NCBI RefSeq assembly: GCF_900112365.1
Contig: NZ_FOLQ01000003.1
Coordinates: forward strand, 434,001-498,000
Length of the DNA stretch: 64,000 bases
From: Spirosoma endophyticum
GTDB taxonomy: Bacteria > Bacteroidota > Bacteroidia > Cytophagales > Spirosomataceae
Direction: 5' to 3'
Numbering within the stretch: position 1 is the first letter of the stretch; every line of letters starts with the position of its first letter. Position numbers and translations under genes: made by a program. The notes under the pieces were generated by a model. It worked only from the letters and a program-made list of their open reading frames with translations. It was not told the DNA's origin and made no database searches. Shown here in pieces: positions 27,363-36,192 of the stretch.

Positions 27363-27457
27363 GGCTTACGTTATCCTATACTTCGCGCGTATGGCCCTGA
27401 TTGAAACAAACGCCGGGATTGACTGACGACACGACCAAATTACACCCGGCTTTATGG

Positions 27458-28747
27458 TTACACGGTTACAGGAACGGTCTGGTTGCTAAGAATACGTCCC
27501 ATGTGCCGCCAGGTAAGATCCCAGGACTGTTTCCGTAAAAACAAGTCCAGTGCTACGTCATCGCTGCCCAGTGATTTCTGCAATGCCGATTCGATGCCCT
27601 GCTGGAAGGCTGATACAGAATCAGCTATAACGACCCGATCCCAACCACCGTAAGTCCGCACGACATCCCGGATGGGCGTAGACACAACGGGCAAACCAGC
27701 CGCTAAATACTCCGGTGTTTTGGTTGGACTGATAAACCGCGTTGCCTCGTTGATGGCAAATGGCATCATGGCTACATCCCAATGGCTAAAATAAGCGGGC
27801 AATTCTTTATAATTTTTCATGCCCAGAAAATGTAGATTTGGGCCTTTAGGTAACGTAGCAGGGTCTATTTTGACAATCGGTCCTAGCAGGATAAACTGCC
27901 AGTCGGGCTGCTGCTTCGCCAGTTCGTTCAATAAGGCCAAATCCAGTCGCTCATCAACAACCCCACTGTAACCGATTCTGGGACCTTGAATCGCTACCTG
28001 GTCGGCGGGATCGTCATAACCCGCGCCCGAAGGGCACAAGCGAGCTTGAGCAAAGTGGTCATAATCGATGCAACTTGGAAAGGCATAGACGTTTGGATGA
28101 CGCTTCTGCTTTGCCTCATACAGACTGTACCCACCGGTAAATACAACATCTGCCCGGTTTAACAGCCGTTGTTCCTGTTCGATGAGTTGCGGTGAAGCTC
28201 CCAAAAAGGCTGATAGTTCATCCATACAATCATACAGGACCAACGATGGGCGAAGGTGATCCGTAAAGGGAAATGCCATCGGCGTATAGTACCAGGTGAT
28301 ATAGTTGGTTAGCTGCTGTTGATCAATTAATTGATTGACCAGCTGCCGTTGTAACCGGATGGCGGTCTGTTCATCGATGTCACGGGGCAGATGGGGAACC
28401 ACAACGCATAGGTTCTCGGCTACCGATCGAATCTCCAGATGAAGTGTATCCTGCCAGATTGGTTCTTCTACGTACCAGACTTTACACTGACGGGCGGCCC
28501 GGCTCAGCAAATGTTGCGGACGCTGGTAAACAAAGTTCCAGCGAAGGTGGGCAAAACAAAGTATGTGATCGAAAGCAGAACATGACGGTTCTACCTTAAA
28601 TGCGTCGCTATTTATTAATTGAGTTGGTTTTTCAGTGCCTGTAGATTGAGTTCGGCTTGCCTGGAAAGGAAGTGCCGAAACCCCGTTTAAAATATCGCTC
28701 ATAGTTGAAAACGTTGAGTTTTGTGTGTCCTGCCTGGTTAAGGCCAT
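27458..28747 (-). CDS. Glycosyltransferase, family 1/4-like (GT-B)
   Basis: Protein of 429 residues. The first roughly 55 residues look disordered; translation could also begin at Met16 (MSDILNG). The core has the GT-B pattern: FAHLRWNFVYQRPQHLLSR near the start, IGYSGVVDERLDLALLNELA opening the donor domain, then LHFLGMKNYKELPAYFSHWDVAMMPF and FISPTKTPEYLAAGLPVVSTP, which hold the usual sugar-nucleotide contacts. Proteins of this kind are often found with glf, as here. It is divergent from a receiver gene, and one copy of the 13-bp shared motif lies upstream. Confidence 0.88.
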   Translation of the reverse strand: MALTRQDTQNSTFSTMSDILNGVSALPFQASRTQSTGTEKPTQLINSDAFKVEPSCSAFDHILCFAHLRWNFVYQRPQHLLSRAARQCKVWYVEEPIWQDTLHLEIRSVAENLCVVVPHLPRDIDEQTAIRLQRQLVNQLIDQQQLTNYITWYYTPMAFPFTDHLRPSLVLYDCMDELSAFLGASPQLIEQEQRLLNRADVVFTGGYSLYEAKQKRHPNVYAFPSCIDYDHFAQARLCPSGAGYDDPADQVAIQGPRIGYSGVVDERLDLALLNELAKQQPDWQFILLGPIVKIDPATLPKGPNLHFLGMKNYKELPAYFSHWDVAMMPFAINEATRFISPTKTPEYLAAGLPVVSTPIRDVVRTYGGWDRVVIADSVSAFQQGIESALQKSLGSDDVALDLFLRKQSWDLTWRHMGRILSNQTVPVTV

Positions 28748-28817
28748 GCCTTGTTGACAGGTATGTAGTAACTCAACCAGGCAAGTCAGAATTTATCGTT
28801 CTCACACCCCCGACGAG

Positions 28818-28830
28818 TGAGGAAACGGCC
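28818..28830 (-). promoter_or_regulatory. Shared 13-bp motif, copy 2 (upstream of the glycosyltransferase)
   Basis: On the minus strand this reads GGCCGTTTCCTCA, one base different from copies 1 and 3. It is 71 bp before the glycosyltransferase start. A 12-bp palindrome, CCCTAATTAGGG, adjoins it at 28831-28842. Confidence 0.4.
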
Positions 28831-28947
28831 CCCTAATTAGGGCTCAATTTCACGGTTAACCTTCATGCTTGGTTTTAAATTAAGCGTTCGTTGGCCGGTA
28901 ATACAGTATTCCAGCGTATTTTTGTTACTGGATTTCCCTGGGTGACT

Positions 28948-29436
28948 ATGAATAGTTCAGCAAAAATGAACGTAGCGATTCAAGCTAATTTTAAAAATGC
29001 CAACGTATTAATCATTGACGATAATCTGGATCATGGAACGATCATGAAGGATTCGATGGCCCGATGTTTACCCGAAGTAAAACCGATACTAATCAATACA
29101 GAGGAAGAGGCATTAGCGTATCTGGATCAATGTAGCCGGGAAGAGTGGGCGTTGCCCAAACTAATTTTGTTGGACTTGTACTTACCCAACCGGCAAAACG
29201 GCTGGCGATTACTCGAACAGATTAAAGCGATGCCAGCGGCAATAGGCAAAATACCGGTTGTCTTGCTTAGCCAATCATCGGATAAGAGTGATATTCAGGA
29301 AGCTTACCAACGGGGTTGTTCATCATATATGGTAAAACCCCGCTTATTAACCGATTGGCTACAACAGTTTCAATCGCTGAGGACGTATTGGTGGGAAACG
29401 GTAACCCTGCCTAAAATCGACTATTCCCTTTTTTAA
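28948..29436 (+). CDS. Single-domain response regulator
   Basis: Receiver-only protein of 162 residues from ATG at 28948; the ORF extends upstream to a TTG, but that part is not receiver-like. Acidic residues D24-D25 (LIIDDN), phospho-acceptor D76 (LILLDLYLP), S109 (LLSQSS) and K130 (YMVKP) complete the active site. Its beta4-alpha4 region and length resemble Rcp1-type receivers that work with soluble or phytochrome-type kinases. It converges on the histidine kinase gene at 29622-30920, a candidate partner on position alone. Confidence 0.9.
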   Translation: MNSSAKMNVAIQANFKNANVLIIDDNLDHGTIMKDSMARCLPEVKPILINTEEEALAYLDQCSREEWALPKLILLDLYLPNRQNGWRLLEQIKAMPAAIGKIPVVLLSQSSDKSDIQEAYQRGCSSYMVKPRLLTDWLQQFQSLRTYWWETVTLPKIDYSLF

Positions 29437-29621
29437 CTATTCACTGCCTGATTGTGTGGATACCTGTGCCACCGTCAATCAATACTTTGTGGATGCAAAT
29501 GAACGTGAGTAGCCGTTCTTCAAAATAAACCAGTCCCTTCTTCCGACTTGCGCGATTTTTGGTTGTGATTCAGTACAGTTTGTTCCAGCCAACAACTGGG
29601 CATCAGGCTTCCAGAATCTAC

Positions 29622-30920
29622 TTAATGGGTGTAGTGAAGCGGGAAGCGTATTCGGAACAACGTACCACGACCGGTAATACTTTCTATTTCAAGACTTGCC
29701 TTTAACAACTCACATAAGCGTTTGACAATTTGTAGACCTATCCCTTCGCCCTGTCTGGTGTGTTGGGCTAGCTCACTCAGTTCAGCGCTGTCCGGAATCG
29801 TTGGTACATGCTCTGGTAAAACAGTTACTGGTTCACCTGCGTCAGCGGCCAGTACGCTGGTCGCTTCAACCGTGGGCCTGAGCTGATCGCCCAGGACGCC
29901 CGCTAAACTAGGCGGTAACCCTGGTCCCGAGTCCTGAACACTGACCAGCCACCGGGCTTCGTTTTCTAGCGACCAAGAAACAGATATAAAACCGGTTGGG
30001 GTATACCTCAACGCATTCAGTAGTAGGTTTTGCATAATCCGTTGTAATTTAATCGGATCGGTTTCAACGGATAGCGAAGCGGGGCCATTAGCTCGAAGCA
30101 CCAATCGGCGCTCACGGGCCAGCGTCTGACCACTTTCTACTAGCTCGTTTAATAAAGGAGCAACATCGACGGGTTGAATCTGAAGCGTTTCTTCGCCAGC
30201 TTCAATTCGGGATAAATCCATTAACTCCTTTAACATAACTTCCACGCTGGCCAGGTTTCGGCTGAGCATTCCTAAATATTGCTCGCGTTGCTCCTCACTT
30301 AATCCCTCCAGTTTCAACATATAAGCCGCCCCGTTGATGATGCCCAGGCCACCCTGTAAATCGTGGGTGGATGTTCGTAGCAGATTCACCCGATCCTGCG
30401 ATAATTCGGTCATTTGAGCCAGAGCTTGCTGTAGCGTTGTTGCCCGCTGAGTAGCTTCCAGCCGTTGTAACTCATCAAATTTGGAGACGCTGCCTTCCAT
30501 GGTTTCCTGCATGACCAGGGCAATCTGTTGATGTACCTGAAGCATCAGACTAGTCTCCGTCTGAGGAAAAAGTCCTTGAAATACCGCCAGCTCGTTATAC
30601 AGCATCTGAGTTAAAAGAGATAACTCCCGCATCGTATTCAGCAGATCAAAGGATTTTTGCCAGCGGTGTAGACCGTGTGCCTGGGCTGTAATGGCAGGAT
30701 CAATTCCAGGTTCCTTTCCCAACAAACGTGCTTCAAGAATATCTAAGATGAGTGGCAGAAGATTATTGAATTCTTCCCGGCTTAGTGATAACCCTATGTC
30801 CAAGGTTGGATCGGCCTGACAAGCGGTCCGCCAGTTATTTAAAATCGTTTCCCGTTGCGCAAATAAGTAGGAAACGATAGCCGATAAAGACTGGGGCAGA
30901 TCAGAGACAATAGGTTCCAT
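29622..30920 (-). CDS. Soluble sensor histidine kinase
   Basis: Kinase of 432 residues with no membrane segment. The N-terminal roughly 150 residues are helical and resemble the RsbR N-terminal type sensory bundle (NNWRTACQADP). Phospho-acceptor H186 is in RTSTHDLQGGLG. The ATPase domain has NLLLNALRYTP (N box), DSGPGLP (G1) and GEGIGLQIVKRL (G2). About 50 residues rich in Val, Ala, Pro and Glu lie between G1 and G2, longer than the usual ATP lid. The substrate response regulator is not in the same operon; the convergent receiver at 28948 is a possible one. Confidence 0.88.
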   Translation of the reverse strand: MEPIVSDLPQSLSAIVSYLFAQRETILNNWRTACQADPTLDIGLSLSREEFNNLLPLILDILEARLLGKEPGIDPAITAQAHGLHRWQKSFDLLNTMRELSLLTQMLYNELAVFQGLFPQTETSLMLQVHQQIALVMQETMEGSVSKFDELQRLEATQRATTLQQALAQMTELSQDRVNLLRTSTHDLQGGLGIINGAAYMLKLEGLSEEQREQYLGMLSRNLASVEVMLKELMDLSRIEAGEETLQIQPVDVAPLLNELVESGQTLARERRLVLRANGPASLSVETDPIKLQRIMQNLLLNALRYTPTGFISVSWSLENEARWLVSVQDSGPGLPPSLAGVLGDQLRPTVEATSVLAADAGEPVTVLPEHVPTIPDSAELSELAQHTRQGEGIGLQIVKRLCELLKASLEIESITGRGTLFRIRFPLHYTH

Positions 30921-31545
30921 AAGAGTGTAATAAATGACAGGTTCGCCGTTCGGATAGTTTGATCATATACGTTGGTAAAACAGCACTGGCAGCCTTGAGA
31001 GAGGTAGATGACCGTAACAATAACTGACAACCCCGCTAAGTAGTTGGCGCCTGACTCAACTTTCTTGAATGGCCACCCTGAATGAACAGAAAAGCCCCTT
31101 CCAGAATAAGCCCCTTTTCCTAAATCTAATGAATGTGCTGGAAATCGTCTGGTCAACGCGGATTTCCAACAACCTCCTGCCAGTGTCAATCAATACGCAT
31201 CGGTAAAATAGTGTTGTCTCTTTCTGCTCGCTATGTAAGAATACCATACCCTCGATGAGAAAAAGAACTCAGTGCATCTACAGTCAAAGTACCGTTGCCT
31301 TACTACTGGCGATAATGGGTTAGCTATATAAGGGAGGATATAGTTTACTGGTAATGTGATCATCGCCTGGGTAAACCAACTCGACAGATGAAAAAATACA
31401 ATGACAGTCGCCACGATTAGCCGGATCAGGATGATCCCAATTGGAAAGTGGTAAAAGGGCGCGCCTAAAACAGCTGATCGTTCATCCGCGAAAATGGGTG
31501 ATCCATAAATTTCCTAATGACAAAACCAATCAAAAGATAGGACCT
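30921..31545. other. Divergent intergenic region, 625 bp
   Basis: This lies between the kinase gene (minus) and the alcohol dehydrogenase gene (plus). Several open frames cross it, but none has a recognisable product. It has a short direct repeat of AAGCCCCTT near 31093 and 31112. It may hold long leaders for both genes. I see nothing else that I can support. Confidence 0.5.
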
Positions 31546-32700
31546 ATGCTTGCTATGAATTACCGGGGGCCGTTTCGAGTCCGGGCCGCCCATAAGCCTT
31601 ACCCAGAAATCCTTCATCCCGGTGACGCGATCGTTCGGGTCACCCGTTCCTGCATTTGCGGGTCGGATCTGCATCTCTATCATGGGCTTGTTCCGGATAC
31701 CCGGGTAGGCATGACATTCGGTCACGAATTTATCGGCGTCGTCGAAGAGATTGGCTCATCGGTTCAAAAACTGGCCGTGGGCGATAACGTCATTGTTCCT
31801 TTCAACGTCGCCTGTGGAACCTGTGCCTTTTGTAAGCAGGGCCTTTTTGGAAATTGCCATGAATCGAATCCGCAGGCTACAGCCGTGGGCGGTATATTTG
31901 GTTACTCGCACACAGCCGGTGGCTATGATGGCGGACAGGCTGAGTTTGTGCGCGTACCCTACGCCGATGTGGGTCCAACGATTATTCCAGAGTGGATGGA
32001 TCATGATGACGCCGTTCTGTTGACCGACGTAGTACCGACAGGCTATCAGGCTGCCGAGATGGGCGGGATCAAGACGGGGGATACCGTTGTCGTGTTCGGG
32101 GCTGGGCCCGTGGGTATTATGGCTGCCAAGTGTGCCTGGTTGTTTGGTGCTGGCCGGGTCATTGTTATTGACCACCTGGAATACCGGCTTGACTTCGTCC
32201 GGAACTATGCTCAATGTGAAGCGTATAACTTCCGGTCGATGGAAGACCCCGTTTTATTTATCAAGAAAACGACTGACTGGTTTGGCGCAGACGTTTGTAT
32301 CGATGCCGTTGGTGGAGATGCCTCTGGTAGTCCTTTACAAACCATTACGGGAAAGAAACTACTGCTACAGGCAGGCTCGGCCACTGCGCTTCACTGGGCG
32401 ATAAACTCGGTTAAAAAAGGTGGTATCGTGTCGATTGTGGGCGTGTACGGCCCCACCGACAATCTGGTGCCCATTGGTAACGTAGTGAACAAGGGCATCA
32501 CTATTCGGGCCAATCAGGCGTCGGTTAAACGGCTGTTACCCCGGCTTATCGACCATATACAGGCTGGCCGCCTTGATCCAAAGGCCATCATTACGCATCG
32601 GGTACCTTTAGAAGAAGTTGCCGATGCTTACCATATCTTTTCGGCTAAGCTGGACAATTGTATCAAACCTATTCTCATTCCCCCTTCCGCCAGAAAATAA
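31546..32700 (+). CDS. Zinc-dependent alcohol dehydrogenase, formaldehyde-dehydrogenase-like
   Basis: Medium-chain dehydrogenase of 384 residues from ATG at 31546; an in-frame TTG upstream is less likely. Catalytic zinc ligands appear in CICGSDLHLYHG and GHEFIG. The structural-zinc cysteines are in the block CGTCAFCKQGLFGNCH. The nucleotide-binding motif is GAGPVG. The long insert QATAVGGIFGYSHTAGGYDGGQAEFVRVPYAD is typical of the subgroup related to glutathione-independent formaldehyde dehydrogenase. It oxidises an alcohol or aldehyde with NAD(P); the natural substrate is unknown. It heads a three-gene operon, the next gene starting 12 bp after its stop. Confidence 0.92.
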   Translation: MLAMNYRGPFRVRAAHKPYPEILHPGDAIVRVTRSCICGSDLHLYHGLVPDTRVGMTFGHEFIGVVEEIGSSVQKLAVGDNVIVPFNVACGTCAFCKQGLFGNCHESNPQATAVGGIFGYSHTAGGYDGGQAEFVRVPYADVGPTIIPEWMDHDDAVLLTDVVPTGYQAAEMGGIKTGDTVVVFGAGPVGIMAAKCAWLFGAGRVIVIDHLEYRLDFVRNYAQCEAYNFRSMEDPVLFIKKTTDWFGADVCIDAVGGDASGSPLQTITGKKLLLQAGSATALHWAINSVKKGGIVSIVGVYGPTDNLVPIGNVVNKGITIRANQASVKRLLPRLIDHIQAGRLDPKAIITHRVPLEEVADAYHIFSAKLDNCIKPILIPPSARK

Positions 32701-32711
32701 CCTGTCAAATC

Positions 32712-33209
32712 ATGGAACAAATTCCGAACGAATATTCGCATATCAATGGGTGGGGAATAGATGCTGACCCGAAAAATGAGCCCACCTACCCGATGAAAAA
32801 CTATACGGGCGACGATCATCAACGGATTAACTGGGAAAGGCCCCCGCTTCAGAACGTAACCGTGGAAATACTTAAATCCAACGAGCGGCCAAATCTTACC
32901 GCCGTTTTTGGTACGTCTTCACCACCCTCTGGCCTGAGCGGGGCTATCCGCCGGTATGCCTTCAAATCGTCGGAGTCGGAGTACGGTCACTGGCTTCCTC
33001 TATTGCTGGCCGATCGGATTAATGTGGTGGAAGGGATCATAGATGATCTGCGACAAGGACATATACCAAATATTTTTGCTGAAAAGGGCTGGAAAGCGGA
33101 CTGGAAGTATAATCGCATCGGCCTGGCCAAAAACGTACTAATCGGGGTCGCTGTCACCACCGCACTGATAGTTCTGGTAAATCGAAAGAAGAGAAAATCA
33201 GCCCTGTAG
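32712..33209 (+). CDS. Hypothetical protein with C-terminal membrane anchor
   Basis: Protein of 165 residues from ATG at 32712, directly after the dehydrogenase. The N-terminus (EQIPNEYSHINGWGIDADP, then NEPTYPMKNYTGDDHQRINWERPP) has the look of a conserved, redox-partner-like segment, but I cannot name a domain. A single hydrophobic stretch at about 136-155 (AKNVLIGVAVTTALIVLV) is followed by a basic tail, suggesting a tail-anchored inner membrane protein with most of its mass in the cytoplasm. Tight spacing suggests it works with the dehydrogenase. Confidence 0.6.
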   Translation: MEQIPNEYSHINGWGIDADPKNEPTYPMKNYTGDDHQRINWERPPLQNVTVEILKSNERPNLTAVFGTSSPPSGLSGAIRRYAFKSSESEYGHWLPLLLADRINVVEGIIDDLRQGHIPNIFAEKGWKADWKYNRIGLAKNVLIGVAVTTALIVLVNRKKRKSAL

Positions 33210-33247
33210 AGAGACGGGCGGAATAGTGCTACTAAATCCCTGTATGT

Positions 33248-33856
33248 ATGAAACTCAAGACGATTGTTGACCAGCTTCAACACGAAACGAAGGTAATTCA
33301 GGGTGAGGCTACCAAAGATATGTCGTATGCCAGTCACGCTACGTTTCAGGACGAATTGGTAGCCGAAGAAGCCTTTGCCCGCTCTCTTAACAAACTACTG
33401 AACGTAAATGGCTGGTCGGCTCTTTCCAGCATTTCGGCAGACTTTGCGCTCTACGATCCGGTTGGTAAAGCTAAACCAGATGGACCAGTCGATGTAGACG
33501 ATTTTATTCAGATCATACTGCCCGGTCCAACGCCAGAAAACTGGGTGCGGGTTACGTATAAATCCATGGATAAAAAACGAGCGGAGTTCACGGTTCAACC
33601 CTGCCCGAATCCATTGGCCAACAAGCCGGACCAGATTGAACACTTTTTCAATCAACAGGCTCGCAGCACTTTTCGGGTCGAACTAGTAGGGTGTACCCTG
33701 AGCGCATTTGAAGTTGGCCAGCAGGAAGCAATTAACAACCAGCAGCCACAGGCCGGAGAGCGTGCTCTTATCAACACGCTTATTGCAGAAACAGGCTGGC
33801 TATTTTACCAAAAAATCCAGTGGAAACTGCTGACAGATTACCTGGTGCATGTATAA
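33248..33856 (+). CDS. Conserved hypothetical protein, 202 residues
   Basis: Soluble protein without a signal or membrane segment, last gene of the dehydrogenase operon (38 bp after the previous stop). A helical N-terminus is followed by a mixed alpha/beta middle with VDVDDFIQIILPGPTPENWVRV, then FRVELVGCTLSAFEVG. It reads like a genuine, globular conserved protein, but I do not recognise the family. It may help the dehydrogenase or respond to the same stress; that is inference from the operon only. Confidence 0.55.
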   Translation: MKLKTIVDQLQHETKVIQGEATKDMSYASHATFQDELVAEEAFARSLNKLLNVNGWSALSSISADFALYDPVGKAKPDGPVDVDDFIQIILPGPTPENWVRVTYKSMDKKRAEFTVQPCPNPLANKPDQIEHFFNQQARSTFRVELVGCTLSAFEVGQQEAINNQQPQAGERALINTLIAETGWLFYQKIQWKLLTDYLVHV

Positions 33857-33982
33857 GCGCTGTATACAAATACAGAAATCAAATGATTTTTCGTTTGCGT
33901 TTCGACTCTGGTTTTGCCCGAACTGCTGTTCAGACCACAGGTGGCCGTGGATGGAACGGAGAAAAAGACGCTTTATAAAGTG

Positions 33983-34100
33983 ATCTGCCGATCCACAGCG
34001 GGAAGGATTCTCTTTATAAAAAGAGCCTTACCGTTATGAATCGGCAGATGATAATAGAACTTTGGTTTATGGCCGTGCTGCGGTTAGAAGCCAAAGTTCT
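33983..34100. terminator. Two hairpins between convergent genes
   Basis: The first hairpin joins GATCTGCCGATCC near 33983 to GAATCGGCAGATGA near 34039-34052, with a nested stem inside. The second is a perfect 10-bp pair, AGAACTTTGG at 34056-34065 with 34091-34100. Between them they can end transcripts of the dehydrogenase operon (plus) and the Mn catalase gene (minus). Confidence 0.5.
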
Positions 34101-34117
34101 CAATAAACGTAGTATGC

Positions 34118-35026
34118 TTAATACTCGTATTTAATGCCCATTTTCTTTGCCATATCCGCAAATACCTGGGGATCGAAATCGTCAGCACCCGGGGAGTTGA
34201 GTTGTGGCTCTTCCTCTAAATCAGGGACCGGATAGCCGGGAATGGCTCCCTCGATCACCACACATTCCTGTCCGTCATCCGGGTGAGGGCCATTCCAGAT
34301 AAGACCTGACTGCTTATAATCGTCCTGGCTAAAGGTGTACAATTGTAAATGCAGCTTTTGATCCATAAACTTCCTGGCTTCGGGAAACGCGTTGTTACTT
34401 AAATCCGGAATCGGCAGGAGTTTAGTGACTTCTACACCCGTAAGTTTTTCGAGGGCTTTAGCGTAGGCTACAATGTGCAGTCCGCCACGTACCAGCAAAT
34501 AACCCACCATCGTGCGGGCCGTTGGGTCTGATACCATTTCGTAAGCGCGCATTTTGTTGCCCCGCGCCCCACATTCCAGAAAGAAATTGTGGAGCAGATC
34601 CAGTTTCAAATTACCGCTGCTAAATACATTCTGTCCACTCCAGAAATTACCCATCGAGTCGACAGGTAAAGACCCTTGCCCACTGGCAATATAATGATAC
34701 GTATTGCGGGCATTAACGGCATCGGCCAACGGGGCTGTAGTTGGATCGAATCCCCGTTTGGTTACACCTGTCAGAAGAAGGTTAATGGCGTAGGAAACCA
34801 CCTCGATATGACCGTATTCTTCGCCTGCAATACTGGCAATTACATCATAGAAAGGACGAATTTTCTTACGGCCCCGAAAGTTAAAGGATTGAAAGGTGTA
34901 GTTCATCAGCGTTGACATCTCGCCGAATTTACCTCCTAGTAGTTCCTGAATGGCTGCAGCATCGTTAGCCGATGGGTTCTTGGGTACGGGCAACTCAATA
35001 GGAAGCCGGTCCATCTTTAGAATCAT
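34118..35026 (-). CDS. Manganese catalase
   Basis: Non-heme catalase of 302 residues that destroys hydrogen peroxide with a di-manganese centre. The start at ATG 35024-35026 gives MILKMDRLPIELP, the family's usual N-terminus, preceded by AAGG; the longer ORF start is not used by homologs. Five expected metal ligands are present in order: E36, E70 and H73 (EEYGH), E151 (LECGARGNK) and H184 (GGLHIVAYA). It is cytoplasmic. A copy of the 13-bp shared motif lies 90 bp upstream, and a YciE-like gene with a weaker copy follows at 35278. This fits a stress regulon. Confidence 0.94.
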   Translation of the reverse strand: MILKMDRLPIELPVPKNPSANDAAAIQELLGGKFGEMSTLMNYTFQSFNFRGRKKIRPFYDVIASIAGEEYGHIEVVSYAINLLLTGVTKRGFDPTTAPLADAVNARNTYHYIASGQGSLPVDSMGNFWSGQNVFSSGNLKLDLLHNFFLECGARGNKMRAYEMVSDPTARTMVGYLLVRGGLHIVAYAKALEKLTGVEVTKLLPIPDLSNNAFPEARKFMDQKLHLQLYTFSQDDYKQSGLIWNGPHPDDGQECVVIEGAIPGYPVPDLEEEPQLNSPGADDFDPQVFADMAKKMGIKYEY

Positions 35027-35115
35027 AACCTTGTGGTTTAGTTGGGAAGCCTGGAACACTTGTCCATCAAACCAACCTGCTCTACTGGCCTATGGTTTGG
35101 AAAAAGATACCCCTG

Positions 35116-35128
35116 TGAGGGAACGGCC
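35116..35128 (-). promoter_or_regulatory. Shared 13-bp motif, copy 3 (upstream of Mn catalase)
   Basis: The minus strand reads GGCCGTTCCCTCA, identical to copy 1 before glf. It is 90 bp before the catalase start codon. Confidence 0.4.
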
Positions 35129-35277
35129 TTATTTCTCGGAAGCCGTACAATTATCTACGAGTCACAAACAAATCTGACTTATAAAGGGTGGCAACAGCTA
35201 CGTCACCACCTTTTACAATGTATTAAAACAGATTGGGATTACAACTTATCTATCCTGGCAGAGGGTTCTGATGAAGA

Positions 35278-35799
35278 CTACTGCAGTTGAGCGGCTTTGA
35301 GATTGACGGAACTCGTCGCAATGTAAGTTAGCTTCTGATCGGCCGCTTTCTCCTCTCTCAAGGTGGTCTCCAGTAAATTGGCAATCTGCTCGAGGCCGGT
35401 TTGCAGGGCTAGCGTTCGCGCCGTACCATAGCTGGCAATTTCATAGTGTTCCATCTTCTGAGCAGCGGCAATGATAGCAGCGTCTGCCAGGGGGCCATCC
35501 TCCAACTGATCCAGCAAATCCTGGGCCTCTTCAACAAGTCCTTGCATGGCCATACAGGTCTCCCCATCGGGGTCAATACCTAACTGCCCGGCAATCTGCT
35601 CCAGCCGGGTCAACTGGCTTTCTGATTCCCGTTGATGGACCTGTAGGGCCTGCCGGAGTTGATCGCTTTGAACTCGCTGAACGATTTGGGGCATCGCTTC
35701 CAGCGCCTGTTTTTCGGCGGAGTACATATCCTGAATTGTGTGCTCAAAAAATTCATCCATTGTTTCCATACGTCGATCGTCAAGTTTATTTGTTTGCAT
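35278..35799 (-). CDS. DUF892 / YciE-YciF-like ferritin-fold protein
   Basis: All-helical protein of 173 residues with the DUF892 pattern: EFFEHTIQDMYSAEKQALEAMPQ at the start, HQRESESQLTRLEQI, MEHYEIASYGTARTLA, and LLETTLREEKAADQKLT near the end. These repeat Glu and His positions of a ferritin-like four-helix bundle. Relatives YciE and YciF of enteric bacteria belong to the general stress response. The function may be metal binding and oxidative protection. Upstream (35844) is the weakest copy of the motif seen before the Mn catalase gene. Confidence 0.88.
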   Translation of the reverse strand: MQTNKLDDRRMETMDEFFEHTIQDMYSAEKQALEAMPQIVQRVQSDQLRQALQVHQRESESQLTRLEQIAGQLGIDPDGETCMAMQGLVEEAQDLLDQLEDGPLADAAIIAAAQKMEHYEIASYGTARTLALQTGLEQIANLLETTLREEKAADQKLTYIATSSVNLKAAQLQ

Positions 35800-36192
35800 T
35801 GACCCTGAGAGAACGTCAATAATAGATGGATGGCTATCGGGTGTGAGGCAGCGGTCCTGTCTCTAAGATAACTCACTTACGTAAATAGCCGGAGTCTGGT
35901 AAACAAAGTAGCTTAACGTATCGAAAGGAAGCCGGGGAAGAAAGGGAAGACTCACATCATTTACTTTTTTGCGGGAGACATCCAGTAACAAGATGAACGT
36001 AGTCCTTCAAAAAATCATTAGACTTAGTACTTGGACGCTCTTCTGGTTGATACGTACCTAATCAGCAAAACGTATATACACTATGAAGATAAGGAACCAG
36101 GTTCACCGATGTTGTAAAGCGTACCCGTTGGGCAATTTGTCTCAACATTACCGGGATGCCCCTGGTTACAGCCTCTGATTGATCAATGTACC
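35800..36192. other. Divergent intergenic region, 393 bp
   Basis: This lies between the YciE-like gene (minus) and the hydroxylase gene (plus). It contains the weak motif copy at 35844-35856. No gene or strong hairpin is evident. Confidence 0.55.
35844..35856 (-). promoter_or_regulatory. Shared 13-bp motif, weak copy 4 (upstream of the YciE-like gene)
   Basis: The minus strand reads GACCGCTGCCTCA, three bases different from copies 1 and 3. It is 45 bp before the start codon. On its own this would not be convincing. Confidence 0.25.

Noticed and set aside
30839..31414. Open frames of 63-116 codons on the minus strand before the kinase gene
   Set aside because: They overlap each other and the kinase start, have no recognisable motifs and uneven composition.
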